NCBI GenBank assembly: GCA_002342805.1
Contig: DDQW01000068.1
Span: 1 to 64,000 of the forward strand
Origin: Clostridiales bacterium UBA2432
GTDB lineage: Bacteria; Bacillota; Clostridia; Lachnospirales; Vallitaleaceae
Length of the DNA: 64,000 nucleotides
Direction of reading: 5' to 3'
Part shown: piece by piece, positions 16,345-26,600 of the stretch
How the letters are laid out: every line of letters begins with the position of its first letter
Position numbering within the stretch: position 1 is the stretch's first letter
Program-made: the position numbers and the translations under genes
Notes under the pieces: generated by a model
Databases searched by the model: none
What the model was told of the DNA's origin: nothing
Seen by the model: only the letters and a program-made list of their open reading frames with translations

Positions 16345-17730
16345 ATGAAGAAATGGTTATTTGGAGGCATAGGGATAATGCTTCTAATAATATTGATGGG
16401 TTTTACAGTAGCTGATTTCGCAGGTAACGGTTTAATGAATAAACAGATATCGAAATCTGAATCGTCTACGGTAGATCAAGAAAAACAAGTCTTTAATAAC
16501 GATTATTACGAAGATTCTAAAGCAGAGAATAAAGAGTCAATAGAGTTAATATATGAATTATCTGTAGATGACAAGATATATTATTTTGAGTCAGAAGATG
16601 AAATAGAACAGGTTTTAACGAAAGTTGTAGAATTATCTACAGAGAATACAAAAGATATTGAAGTGACTATAGATGGAGAAAATGTGAATATTGATTTTGA
16701 AGCTATACCAACATTATCAGCAGAAATTGTTGAACGAAACTTTGTAATGGCTGGACCCAATCCTACATATACAAGAAATAATGAAATTGTCAATGATGTA
16801 TCTTATGAACCATCCGAAGTTTTAGCAAAGTTGGATTTTAATGAGAAGGTGATTGTGGAATCGGTGGTAAAAGATTCACAGAATATATCTAATGTTACAA
16901 ATGTGGTTGAAGAGTTATTGAGGTTAAATTCAGAACCGGCAGAATATACTATTGAATCAGGCGATTCAGCGTCATTAATTGCAGAAAAAAATGAAATGAG
17001 TCTTTTAGAACTTTATGAGCTAAATCCTTGGTTAGAAAAACGTGAGAAAACACTTCAAATTGGTGAAAAACTTGTAGTTGAGAAGTTAATTCCGGAATTA
17101 TCGATTGTTAATTGTTACAAGGCTACTGAAATAAATTCTATTCCTCCAGAAGTAGTATATCAAGAGGATAATACTATATATTCTGGGTTGACAGTTATAG
17201 CTGAAGAAGGTGAAGAGGGTAAAGAATTATTGAAGATGGATGTTGATATTGTTAATGATGAAATCGTTAATGAATCGATTATGGAAAGCCTTGTAGTAAC
17301 AGAACCAGTATCCCAATTGGTTTTAATTGGTACAGCCCCTGTACCAGAGGATGGTCCGGCTGGTTTTTTTGTAACGCCTTTAAATTATTACAGATTAACT
17401 TCATCTTATGGACCAAGATGGGGGAAGACACATAGAGGTCTTGATATGGCGGTTTCGTCAGGTACTACTGTAAAAGCATCTGATGGTGGACAGGTTATAT
17501 TTGCAGGCTGGGATAATGCTTATGGATATAGAGTTGATATAGATCATGGAAATGGGATAACTACGCGTTATGCACATAATAGTAAATTATTGGTGGAATA
17601 TGGCGAAGTTGTTGGTCAAGGTGAGACCATTGCAAAATCGGGGAATACGGGTAATAGTACAGGACCTCACCTTCATTTTGAAGTTATTGTGGATGGAAAT
17701 GCGGTGAATCCATATGATTATATTGGATAA
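16345..17730 (+). CDS. M23 murein endopeptidase with LysM and G5-like domains
   Basis: 461 aa from ATG 16345; GTG 16342 is equally possible with GGAGG at 16329-16333. The frame extends upstream to 16186, through the zinc promoter, without a ribosome site. One N-terminal membrane anchor (residues 5-27), a variable region, a LysM-like segment (about 200-249, YTIESGDSASLI), a G5-like domain (about 255-330, ending VTEPVSQLVLIGTA), and a C-terminal LytM/M23 peptidase. The zinc ligands are visible in HRGLDMAV (His near 362) and GPHLHFEV (near 442). It should cut peptide cross-links in peptidoglycan outside the membrane. It resembles host sporulation or cell-wall hydrolases, so it may be captured chromosomal cargo. 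Confidence 0.88.
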   Translation: MKKWLFGGIGIMLLIILMGFTVADFAGNGLMNKQISKSESSTVDQEKQVFNNDYYEDSKAENKESIELIYELSVDDKIYYFESEDEIEQVLTKVVELSTENTKDIEVTIDGENVNIDFEAIPTLSAEIVERNFVMAGPNPTYTRNNEIVNDVSYEPSEVLAKLDFNEKVIVESVVKDSQNISNVTNVVEELLRLNSEPAEYTIESGDSASLIAEKNEMSLLELYELNPWLEKREKTLQIGEKLVVEKLIPELSIVNCYKATEINSIPPEVVYQEDNTIYSGLTVIAEEGEEGKELLKMDVDIVNDEIVNESIMESLVVTEPVSQLVLIGTAPVPEDGPAGFFVTPLNYYRLTSSYGPRWGKTHRGLDMAVSSGTTVKASDGGQVIFAGWDNAYGYRVDIDHGNGITTRYAHNSKLLVEYGEVVGQGETIAKSGNTGNSTGPHLHFEVIVDGNAVNPYDYIG

Positions 17731-17838
17731 TTTGTTTAAAAGATGACTTATTTGAAGCATTTTTAGCTAATAAACATTATGTTATACATATTGAATATAT
17801 TTCTTAAATTGCAATAACAAATTGAATATACTTGATTA

Positions 17839-17880
17839 AAAGATTTTGCAACTATTATATGGTTACAGAATCTTTTTTTT
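17839..17880 (+). terminator. Terminator after the M23 peptidase gene
   Basis: The 307-base gap 17731-18037 begins with AT-rich sequence. It then holds AAAGATTTTG (17839-17848) pairing with CAGAATCTTT (17866-17875, one mismatch), followed by a run of eight or more T. This should end the M23 transcript. The remainder of the gap is the second element end and recombinase leader, described separately. Confidence 0.65.
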
Positions 17881-17933
17881 CGTACATTCATTTGTTAAAA
17901 TTTGAAATGGTTCATATAAATATGCTTTGATTT

Positions 17934-18041
17934 ATTCCTGATATGGTTGAATATAACGACAATAGTAGCCCTTAGATGCTGTCATGGTATACTTTTTCTG
18001 GGCAGACATAGTAGTCTTGCTCAGAAAGAGGTGTACCATGA
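17934..18041 (+). repeat. Element end, copy 2: orphan DUF6133 3' end plus hairpin over the recombinase start
   Basis: ATTCCTGATATGG from 17934 matches the last codons of DUF6133 copy B (14702 on) over about 24 bases with three differences, yet no DUF6133 gene precedes it. After a spacer comes a hairpin with left arm 17983-18004 and right arm 18018-18040, about 22 paired positions with few mismatches. The right arm contains both the ribosome site AGAGGTG (18027-18033) and the ATG (18038) of the first recombinase, so folding of the mRNA would hide the start. This is probably the left end of the recombinase-bearing element. Confidence 0.65.
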
Positions 18042-19213
18042 GAAATGAGAAAAAGCGGTTTCGATTAGTACGTTTTGCTTTTGAAACAAGGGATGGTGGA
18101 GTGGTCTATCGGCATTTAATTACAGATCAGCAGATTCCTGTGCTAGAAGCGAATCAATGGCTAGAAAGTAAGGCATTACGTAAAAAGAGTACAGCAAGAG
18201 AATATGGGAAGATGCTAGTTGTTTTCCTTAATGATCTTGCAGCTGAAGGTGTGGAGTATGACGAAGCAACGAATCGGCATGTGAAAAAGTTCCTTCACAA
18301 ACTTATCTATGGTGACGCAGAAGACTTGAAACTACTATTTTATGATACGGCAGTTGTTTCTTCCACTGCAGCCAGATATTTAACGGTTATAACAGAGTTT
18401 TATAAATGGCTGGCTAGTAATTATGAAACCAATATAACCTTTCAAACAAAAAAAGATACCTATAGGGCAAAGAAATCATTTTTGTATGGACAAATCTATT
18501 CATATGATTATCAGTACATTATTGATGCGAGCCTAGCGCGTCAGAAATATCGTAGGGAATACATTAAATGGTATACAGATGCTGAAAAAAAGGCTCTATA
18601 TAACGCTTTTGAAACCCTAAGAGATAAGGCAGTATTCGGTATTACTTTAGAAGGATTTCGTATTGACGAGGTACTAAGTATGACGCTGTCAAACTATGAT
18701 CCTGTGGAACAGACCATTCAGCCATCACGATCTAAGGGAAAGCAAGATGTTAATCCGGATCATACCAATCATTTGCGTTTAATTGCACTGCCAAAAGAAC
18801 TCTGTGAACTTTTAAATAGATATATCCAAACTGAGCGTATGGTTGCTGAAAATGAAAGTGGTGTGATCAGCGATGTACTTTTTATTAATCTTCAACGGTC
18901 TGGTGCCCAAGGCAAACCGCTAAGTTATGGAAACTACTACAAAATATTTAAACGATGTGCTAAAAGAGCTGGATTTGACCAGACAAAAATCCGTACCCAT
19001 AGCGGACGAAGTACGAAAGTGATGGAATATTTGGAGCATCAAGCACTATATCCTGAGGATGGTATTGATGATTCTATTATCATGGAAAGTTTCGGGTGGA
19101 ATTCAGCAGAATCTATTCTTCCTTATAGAAATCACAACAATCCAGTTATTGCTAAAGCCATTATGAAGAAAATTCATGAAAAAAGAGGTACTTCAAATGA
19201 TCAAGTTGATTGA
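18038..19213 (+). CDS. Tyrosine recombinase 1 of a Tn554-like trio (TnpA-like)
   Basis: 391 aa from ATG 18038 (site AGAGGTG); the longer frame from 17984 would run through the hairpin. A SAM-like N-terminal core-binding domain (to about 180) is followed by a catalytic domain with Arg208 (GFRIDEV), His321/Arg324 (HSGR) and a candidate nucleophile Tyr363 (PYRNH). Together with the next two recombinases and a DUF6262 protein it matches the TnpA-TnpB-TnpC plan of Tn554-type transposons, which integrate site-specifically without terminal inverted repeats. Translation is probably limited by the hairpin. The gene overlaps the next one by 17 bases. Confidence 0.88.
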   Translation: MRNEKKRFRLVRFAFETRDGGVVYRHLITDQQIPVLEANQWLESKALRKKSTAREYGKMLVVFLNDLAAEGVEYDEATNRHVKKFLHKLIYGDAEDLKLLFYDTAVVSSTAARYLTVITEFYKWLASNYETNITFQTKKDTYRAKKSFLYGQIYSYDYQYIIDASLARQKYRREYIKWYTDAEKKALYNAFETLRDKAVFGITLEGFRIDEVLSMTLSNYDPVEQTIQPSRSKGKQDVNPDHTNHLRLIALPKELCELLNRYIQTERMVAENESGVISDVLFINLQRSGAQGKPLSYGNYYKIFKRCAKRAGFDQTKIRTHSGRSTKVMEYLEHQALYPEDGIDDSIIMESFGWNSAESILPYRNHNNPVIAKAIMKKIHEKRGTSNDQVD

Positions 19214-21449
19214 AATAAAAACAGGAAGTGCCTTTTGGGAAATAGATGGTGTGATTTTACGATTTCAAAGAAAAAAGTCTATCGGAGATGTACTGACGGA
19301 GCAATTAATCGGAGAATACCGAGAGCTGTTGCTTAATGAAGAGTACAAAGAGCATCCAACAAAAATATGTGAGATTAACGCCATATTGGGAGATGTTATA
19401 CTTTTGCGGATTGGTATTGAAATTTATTTTGAGACATTCATAAAAATGTTTGCCTATTATACTGAACGCTATATTAGGGCATGGGAATTGTCTGATAAAA
19501 AACTTGTTTCCAATAGAACAAGTATGTTTCCGGCGTTTGTATATATGTTCAAAAATCAATTAGTCGATAAATCGGATAGTCCCATCGCTATTTTAAAGAA
19601 TATTCCTTGCGATAACCAATGCTTTTTTGATATTTACGAAGAAAAGTTTTCTGCTTTCTGGAAAATACAAGTTAAAAATAAGGTGGAAGAAAAGGAACCG
19701 CTTGATAATATTAGGGTGCGAATAGGAGCTTTGATGACAACAGCTTCTTTAGCTCAACTACCTACAGTTATGATAACGGAATATCTAGAATATATGGCTA
19801 ATAAATTTACAATGGAACGAAAACTTATAACAATTCAAAGTTTTTGCAGAAGCCTTATGGGAAGTAATTTAATGATGTCAAGAGAACGCTTTGACCCAGA
19901 TTTTGTTCGAATGGTAGATGTAGTTGTCAAAAAAGAGTATCAGCATCAGTGTAAAAAGTTTATTGAAGATAATCCAAGACAGCTTGATGTTAAATCGGAT
20001 CAATGGATTCTTTATTATAAACATGGACCATCTTTGTATAAGAACACCATGGATTTTTGCAAGATTCAGTCTAAATCCTTGCGGCTTGAAATTAAGTATT
20101 TCATGAGATACCGTTACTATTATATTTCGGCGAAAAAAGATACAATCATTCATACATTATCAGAAGCTGCCAATCTTTTAGTTGAAGGGAATCCATCGTT
20201 ACACTTTTTCGCTGATGTGGATGATGTAGATGTTAGAGCCCTGTATATGGTGATGGAGAGACGTTTTGGACAAGAATCAGGAGGAAAATCAGTATCAGGC
20301 ATTATGAGAATTTTTAGTGTGATGTCATTACTAATGGACTACCTGTCGAGTGATCGGCGAGATGCAGCTATGCGAAGTCCTGTACCACAAGGAAATCCCT
20401 TTAAACAATATAAGTTTCATAATGTTAAAGATTATAAAATTCGAACATTAATTATACCTGAAGCTGTAGCAGAAGGGATTGATGCTCATCTTCATGAGCT
20501 TGATGATATACATGCCTTATTATACCGTGTTTTTTCAAGTACCGGCATGCGAATGAAAGAAGTCCTGTTCTTGGAAACGGACTGCCTTGAGCCGTCTCCC
20601 TATGATGGTTTGGTCCAGATCAAATATAAACCATACAAAACACTGAAAGCCAGAAGGAAGCAAGGCATTTCGGATTATCATAGGGTTTTGATTTTTCAAT
20701 CATTAGCAGATCAAATAAAAGTACAGATTGAAGAAAGAGCTATGTTACGTCAGACATTGGGAGTACCTTATATTTTTGTCAATCAAAAGCCGAATCATAG
20801 ACCTGGAATGATAAACATGGGGTATTATGTATGGATAATAAATAAGCTGATTCAACAGCATAATCTTTGTGATGAGAGCGGTGAAGTTTGGCATTTTACC
20901 AGCAAACAGCAGAGAAAAACCTTAGCGGTTACATTAATCGAAAATGGTGGATCAGTGGATGAACTTGCCTATTGGTTGGGACATCTTAGCAGAAGCAGTG
21001 CTTCCAGTTATTATGCCGAGGTTCGTCAGATGAAATTGGCATCATTGAATACAGAGTTTTATAGCAAAAAGTTTGATTTGTTGATATCAAAGGAACAGCT
21101 GGCAGATTATTCAGAAGAAGAACGTAGACTACTTTACATGGATTTTAGATTAGAGCAACGACGGGTTGAGTTTGGGTTTTGTTTAAAAAAACTGGCAGAT
21201 GGTGGGTGTGCTAATAGGAGCAGTATGATAAATTGTGTCAACTGCAAGAATCTCTGTACAGGAAAGGCTTATCTGCCCTATTGGCAAGAGCTTTTAAAAG
21301 AGCAGACACGTTTAGTTGACGCCTTAATATTATCTTATAATCAAGCAAATATTTTAAACTATGAAGAATTTAAAGAGTATAACCAAGCGGTCTTTATAAA
21401 GAATTGTTATGAGAATACAGTTAAAGCAATTGTGGAAGGAGACAGCTAA
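19197..21449 (+). CDS. Tyrosine recombinase 2 of the trio (TnpB-like, large)
   Basis: 750 aa. The ATG at 19197 lies inside the end of the first recombinase gene with AGAGGT upstream. The long N-terminal part (to about 430) is typical of large TnpB-like integrases. The catalytic region shows Arg in SSTGMRMKEVLFLE, a histidine region HFTSKQQRKT and GHLSRSSASSYYAEV with candidate tyrosines. A Cys-rich zinc-finger-like segment follows (CANRSS..CVNCKNLC), a family feature. All three recombinases are expected to act together on the element ends. It overlaps the third gene by one base (TAATG). Confidence 0.87.
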   Translation: MIKLIEIKTGSAFWEIDGVILRFQRKKSIGDVLTEQLIGEYRELLLNEEYKEHPTKICEINAILGDVILLRIGIEIYFETFIKMFAYYTERYIRAWELSDKKLVSNRTSMFPAFVYMFKNQLVDKSDSPIAILKNIPCDNQCFFDIYEEKFSAFWKIQVKNKVEEKEPLDNIRVRIGALMTTASLAQLPTVMITEYLEYMANKFTMERKLITIQSFCRSLMGSNLMMSRERFDPDFVRMVDVVVKKEYQHQCKKFIEDNPRQLDVKSDQWILYYKHGPSLYKNTMDFCKIQSKSLRLEIKYFMRYRYYYISAKKDTIIHTLSEAANLLVEGNPSLHFFADVDDVDVRALYMVMERRFGQESGGKSVSGIMRIFSVMSLLMDYLSSDRRDAAMRSPVPQGNPFKQYKFHNVKDYKIRTLIIPEAVAEGIDAHLHELDDIHALLYRVFSSTGMRMKEVLFLETDCLEPSPYDGLVQIKYKPYKTLKARRKQGISDYHRVLIFQSLADQIKVQIEERAMLRQTLGVPYIFVNQKPNHRPGMINMGYYVWIINKLIQQHNLCDESGEVWHFTSKQQRKTLAVTLIENGGSVDELAYWLGHLSRSSASSYYAEVRQMKLASLNTEFYSKKFDLLISKEQLADYSEEERRLLYMDFRLEQRRVEFGFCLKKLADGGCANRSSMINCVNCKNLCTGKAYLPYWQELLKEQTRLVDALILSYNQANILNYEEFKEYNQAVFIKNCYENTVKAIVEGDS

Positions 21450-22987
21450 TGAAATTTCCACAGTATCAACAAATTGAAATCTATGATGAAACTCAAAAAG
21501 GGCGATATATTGAACTGCTCCAGGCTTTTGGAAGTGATATTCATTTTGATGATGATACATGGGTTTGTGATAAACGTAGACGCAATAATACAGATCCGGC
21601 CAACTATATGAATATATATTTTGCAAGCATACCTTATGCGTATAAAAATCTGGTTAAATATTATGGGATTATTCGGTTATTACAAGGAAATACAGTAAGG
21701 ACTGTCCGTACCAGTATTGGAAAAATAGTTCCCTTTACACAGTTTCTAAAAGAAAATTATTCTGCACCATTGCTTTCAGCGTGTAATATAAGCATTGCGA
21801 TCCGGTTCAAGGAATATCTGGATGGTTCAAAGATGGCTGAAAGTACTAAAAAAAGTATCTGGTTGCAGACCAGTTCTCTATTAAGGACAATGGATGGGTT
21901 TGAAGGCAGGACAATTAAAAATCCATTTACTGCTAATCCATATATACAAAAGATGAAATTGGATTATAAGTACATTCCTGAAAGCATAGCTTGTAAATTG
22001 GATGAAGTGTTCAAAAGAGAAGAAATAGAGCTGCATTTAAGGTGTGTTTACTGGATATTAAGACTAATACCATCAAGAATATCTGAGGTTTTGGCCATGA
22101 AGATTGATTGTGTTAAACCCTATAATGGGAAATATGTGATTTTCATTCCTACATGGAAACAAAATGGTGGTAATATTGAGCCGATCATGCGATCAATACA
22201 TATTGAGGATACCGGTATTGCAGGTTACCTTTTGGGATTGATCAAGGAACAGAAAAAAATAGCAAATCAGCTACAAACACGGTTAGATGTACATAAAAAA
22301 GGGTGCTTGTTCTCGTATCAGCGAATTCTTCATTACAAGAAGGGTGGCACATCTAAAGCAGGAGTAGCTAATACCATGCTTGTGAGTTTTGTGGATTATC
22401 ATTTTAAACGGATTTGTAAGGCATATGACATAAAGGATAATGACGGACATATCTATAACCTTACCTCCCATCAGTTCCGTCATAATGGTATTACAGATCG
22501 CCTAGAAGCTGGTTTTACCATGGAACAGATTGCAGATATGACGGGACATCATGGAAATGCTATGATCTGGAATGCCTATGCGCATCTTAACTTAAGGCCT
22601 GAAACGATTGTGAAAAAGCAAAGGTCTGTTTTAAAAGAGTCAGCAGATGAGGATAGTAAGTATATTCTTTTTGGCGGAAGAATATTAGGGATGGATGAGT
22701 TGCTAGAGAAACGACTACTCAGAAATATTCGTGCACATCGGGTTCCAGGAGGGATATGTGGCGATGTCACTGGTTGCAAAAGTGATATGTGGAACTGTCT
22801 AACTTGTGAGCATTTCATACCTGACAGCGATCAGGAGTCTTATTTTGTGGGCCAGATTGTCTCATGGAAGGAAAAGGCAAAACGCTTTGAAAAGATGCCA
22901 ATGGTTCGTGATAATGCTATTAAAACTGCAGGATTATTTGAGGATGTTGTTGATAAAATACGATTGGAGAAGTTAAAAAATGAATGA
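21449..22987 (+). CDS. Tyrosine recombinase 3 of the trio
   Basis: 512 aa. Start ATG 21449 overlaps the stop of the previous gene, with GGAAGGAG upstream, so translation is coupled. The catalytic domain has Arg in IPSRISEVLAM, the motif HQFRHNG with His341 and Arg344, and GHHGNAMIWNAYAH with a candidate tyrosine. A C-terminal cysteine cluster (CGDVTGCK..CLTCEHF) resembles a zinc finger. In Tn554 relatives with three integrases this member is often the one most like XerCD. Function by family: strand exchange in site-specific transposition. Confidence 0.88.
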   Translation: MKFPQYQQIEIYDETQKGRYIELLQAFGSDIHFDDDTWVCDKRRRNNTDPANYMNIYFASIPYAYKNLVKYYGIIRLLQGNTVRTVRTSIGKIVPFTQFLKENYSAPLLSACNISIAIRFKEYLDGSKMAESTKKSIWLQTSSLLRTMDGFEGRTIKNPFTANPYIQKMKLDYKYIPESIACKLDEVFKREEIELHLRCVYWILRLIPSRISEVLAMKIDCVKPYNGKYVIFIPTWKQNGGNIEPIMRSIHIEDTGIAGYLLGLIKEQKKIANQLQTRLDVHKKGCLFSYQRILHYKKGGTSKAGVANTMLVSFVDYHFKRICKAYDIKDNDGHIYNLTSHQFRHNGITDRLEAGFTMEQIADMTGHHGNAMIWNAYAHLNLRPETIVKKQRSVLKESADEDSKYILFGGRILGMDELLEKRLLRNIRAHRVPGGICGDVTGCKSDMWNCLTCEHFIPDSDQESYFVGQIVSWKEKAKRFEKMPMVRDNAIKTAGLFEDVVDKIRLEKLKNE

Positions 22988-23375
22988 GAAAGTACCACAG
23001 TCACTTAAAGAAAAGCAAGAATTGATGAGGCAACAAACCATTAATGCGGTCATAAAGGCAATACATGAGTTACAAGAACAGGGTTATGTGATCAGAATTA
23101 AGGACCTAATGGCGTATACAGGATTATCGCGATCAACCTTTGGAAAGGTCCACGTAAGAGAAGTTCTAGAGCGTTATGATGTTGTAGAAAAGAAGAACAT
23201 TAAAGAAGAAAGAGTGGATTCCAAGGACAGTTTATCTATAGAAAAACGACTAAGGAAAGAGTTGAAGCGCAAGAATGAACGGATTGGTAAGCTTATTGAA
23301 GAAAACACAGAATTGAAACAAGAATGTGAGCTTCTGAGGGGGAGGTTGTTTTTATTGAGGCAAAGAAATGAATAG
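22980..23375 (+). CDS. DUF6262/TnpC-like recombinase accessory protein
   Basis: 131 aa, starting inside the third recombinase gene by 8 bases. An N-terminal helix-turn-helix-like part (IRIKDLMAYTGLSRSTFGKV) is followed by a basic coiled coil (about 80-128). This is the layout of DUF6262/TnpC proteins that accompany recombinase trios; TnpC of Tn554 influences orientation and efficiency of transposition. It ends the recombinase operon, 75 bases before a terminator. Confidence 0.85.
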   Translation: MNEKVPQSLKEKQELMRQQTINAVIKAIHELQEQGYVIRIKDLMAYTGLSRSTFGKVHVREVLERYDVVEKKNIKEERVDSKDSLSIEKRLRKELKRKNERIGKLIEENTELKQECELLRGRLFLLRQRNE

Positions 23376-23449
23376 AATAGCAGCAGTTTTTTTGGATTTG
23401 TTGCTGGTGAATATTAGTACATTTAACTGAAAATAGAGTAGAAAAATTG

Positions 23450-23488
23450 ACACGATTAAACTATGTTGTTTAGTCGTGTTTTATTTTA
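23450..23488 (+). terminator. Terminator after the recombinase operon
   Basis: ACACGATTAAAC (23450-23461) pairs with GTTTAGTCGTGT (23468-23479) with one G-T pair and a 6-base loop, then TTTATTTTA. It lies in the 295-base gap 23376-23670 and would shield the SLH gene from recombinase transcription. The rest of the gap holds an AT-rich stretch and the orphan DUF6133 tail. Confidence 0.72.
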
Positions 23489-23594
23489 TAAAAAATTTAT
23501 GAAAGGAAGGTAAAGACAATGGTTTGCAAAAGGATTCAATCTAAATTTTGGAGATTTTCAGGGGGATTTTCTTAATCGTGTTAATCGACGGTGT

Positions 23595-23654
23595 AGAAAA
23601 ATCCTTCCAACGCTACAAGAGCGTATTGAAGAAATGTTCAACTTTGCAGGATAA
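23595..23654 (+). pseudogene. Orphan 3' end of a DUF6133-like gene
   Basis: From about 23601 the frame reads ILPTLQERIEEMFNFAG and stops at 23654. This matches the last 17 residues of DUF6133 copy B (VLPELQQRISDMFEYNG) with ten identities. Upstream, the same frame loses similarity and has no plausible start or membrane helix. I read it as the original gene tail displaced by insertion of the 9-kb region starting in copy B, with the breakpoint near 23590-23603. It lies 16 bases before the SLH gene start. Confidence 0.7.
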
Positions 23655-23670
23655 AAGGAGAGAGATGACA

Positions 23671-26600
23671 ATGAAGAAACAGTGGTTAAGTTTTATTTTA
23701 GTGTTAAGCATATTCCTATCCAACCTTTCTGGTTCGGTATATGCAACGGAACAATTTTTCGATGATGCAAGAGGGCATTGGGCAGAGAATGTCATTTATC
23801 GATTCACAGAACAGGGTATCGTTCATGGATATCCGGATGGATTGTGCCACCCGGATGCAATGATTACAAGAGCAGAATTTTCTGCTCTTGTTGCACGGGT
23901 CATAAGTAATCAGCTGAAAGAAGACAAGGTAGAAACAAGACCTGTAATTTTTCAAGACATACAAGGACACTTTGCTCAAGAAGATATAGAAAAATTGCTT
24001 GTAGCAGGTGTAATTGATCATGAAGAATATGGAAAAAAATATTATCCGAATGAGCCGATTAGTCGAATGGAAATTATACGAATGATGGTTCGTGCTATGG
24101 TTGGCCATTCTCATGATGAACAGGTAGTCGATGCAAGCACTTTTACTGACATAAGTCATTTGTCAGAAAGGGATTTACAGTACATTTCCCACGGACAGAA
24201 CCATAACATTATTACAGGCTATCCCGATGGAAGTCTTCAACCGAAAGGACAATCGACACGGGCCGAAGCGTTTTCAATGCTTGATCGATTAAAAAAAATC
24301 AACGAAAGCATGGTGAGTATTGAAGATGATTTAGAAGACGAACTTAAAGAATCCGAGATAAGTTCAAAGAAGGGGTCATCGCATGTTCCGTCACCACAAT
24401 ATTCATTTGAAATTCCTAAAGAAATATATGTCGATGAAGAGATAACTATTGTACCAAAAAGTCGATATGTTAAATCAGTGATCTGGACAATGACCTATGA
24501 GAACCTACCGGTCGAGGTTGACTCGGTAATAGAAGGAGATTTAACAAATGATGGTGGAAGAATTGTGTTTAAATCCATGGGGACCTATACTCTGACGGCA
24601 AGGGCAGTTAATAGTCGAGGGAGAACGGTAACCCATGATCAAACAATAAGTGTTTATCCAAATATTAGGCTGCAACTGGATCTTATGGAACATGCCCATA
24701 CAGATACTTCAGTTATAGTTGATCTCATAACAGAAGGCTTTGGAGAAAAAGAGGTCGAATGGATACTCCAATACAATGATAGAGACATTAAGCTAGATGA
24801 GGGTATTAGTGGGAAACTGTCTAATCAAGGTGGAGTGATACAGTTTAAAGATCCAGGAACCTATGAACTTATTGCAAGCGTCGAAGATGATTTAAGAAAG
24901 ATAATTACTGCATCGGATACGATTACTATTTATCCTGCAGCTACTATTCAGCTAGAGATGGAATCCATAACCCATACAGATAAACCCATTACCATCAAAA
25001 TAGAAACAGAAAACATGGATAACATGGAATTACAATGGTCTTTAAGGCGAAATAGTCAAGAAGTTTTGATTACTGACTTTGTGGAAGGAGACCTTGGAAC
25101 CGGAAAGCAAAAGATTCGATTTAAAACAAAAGGTGTTTATAATTTAATAGCTTCGGCTACTGATGAAACCGGTCGAGTCTTTACAGAGAGTATATCCGTT
25201 AGGGTATATCCTGTAGGCTCAGCCGGTTTTTATTTACCTGAAATCTTCCATACAGATGATACGGTAAGCGTTGAAGTGACCTTTAATGAAATCGGAAGTC
25301 ACCAAGCAGAATGGTCCTTGCTTAAAGACGGAGAAACGGTTGAACTTTTCGAGATTGCATCCGGAGAATTATCAAATGAAGGTGGTGAATTACAATTTAG
25401 AGAAAAAGGGCAGTATACCCTATGCGCTTCTTTCAAAGATGATGGTGGTCGGACCTATAGTTATGAGCAAGCCTTTAAGGTATATCCAGTACCGACCATG
25501 ATGTATTCACTCCCTGAATATGGGCATACGGATACAAACATCAAGATAGATGTAAATAGCTCCGAGATCAATGGTTTGACAGTTGAGTGGATGCTTGATA
25601 ATACCTTTGGATTTCAAGATTGGTCGACTTATATTGATGGAGAACTTATTCATGATGGCGGTGATATTTACTTTAAACATGCCGGTATTTATGAATTGGT
25701 GGCCCGTATTACTGATGAAACCGGTCGTATATTCCTATTTGAACCGGGTGATCGGATAGAAGTCTTGCCTGTTTTAAAGATTGATTTTGAATTACCAGAG
25801 CTTGCATATACGGATAGCCTTTTAGATATCAGAACCCACGGCAATAACAATGTACTTCCTGTAGAATGGACATTGACAAAAGAGGATGCACCAATTTCTA
25901 TGGATAAGGTACTTCAGGGTGAGCTCAATGCTTATGGTGGTAAGATTAATCTTATAGCGGCAGGAGATTATGAGCTAACTGCGAGCATCACAGATTATCT
26001 TGGACGAACATTTTCGCAAAGTAAGAAAACAAGTATTTATCCGGTCATACAATATACATTTACCATGCCGGAATCGATTCACTTCGGAAAAACATTTGAA
26101 GTGGCATCGATGGAACAAAACCTAGATGATAATCAAGTGGAATGGAGTCTAGAAAAAGAAGGTGAACCTTTTGATTTTATTGGAGAATTGACAAATGATG
26201 GAGGTCAGATAGCCATTCGAGACACTGGTGTTTTTAAACTTACAGGAACCATTACAGATCCATATGGTCGGACCTACCAATCATCTCAGGAGATTGAAGT
26301 GACGAATACGGCACCCGAAGTTACATTAGATGTAGTACCAACACGAATAGCTAAAGAAGGTAAGTTCTTGGTAGAGATTGAAGCTGAAGCGAGTGATGTA
26401 GACGGAGATGCAATGACCTTAGAATATGAAGGGAGAATGCCGGATGACTATTATGAAGTCGGCGATCACATTATACGAGTAAGAGCAAAAGATGAAGCTG
26501 GATTTTATTCTCCTTGGTTAGAAACAAGTGTTAGCGTAGTCAATTCTGCCCCAACAGTCACCTTAACATTAGAACAAACAAGAAACACTAAAGAAGGCAG

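Noticed and set aside
23519..23575. Short frame with a ribosome-site-like sequence before the SLH gene
   Set aside because: Only 18 codons, no conserved features; it lies in the insertion junction.
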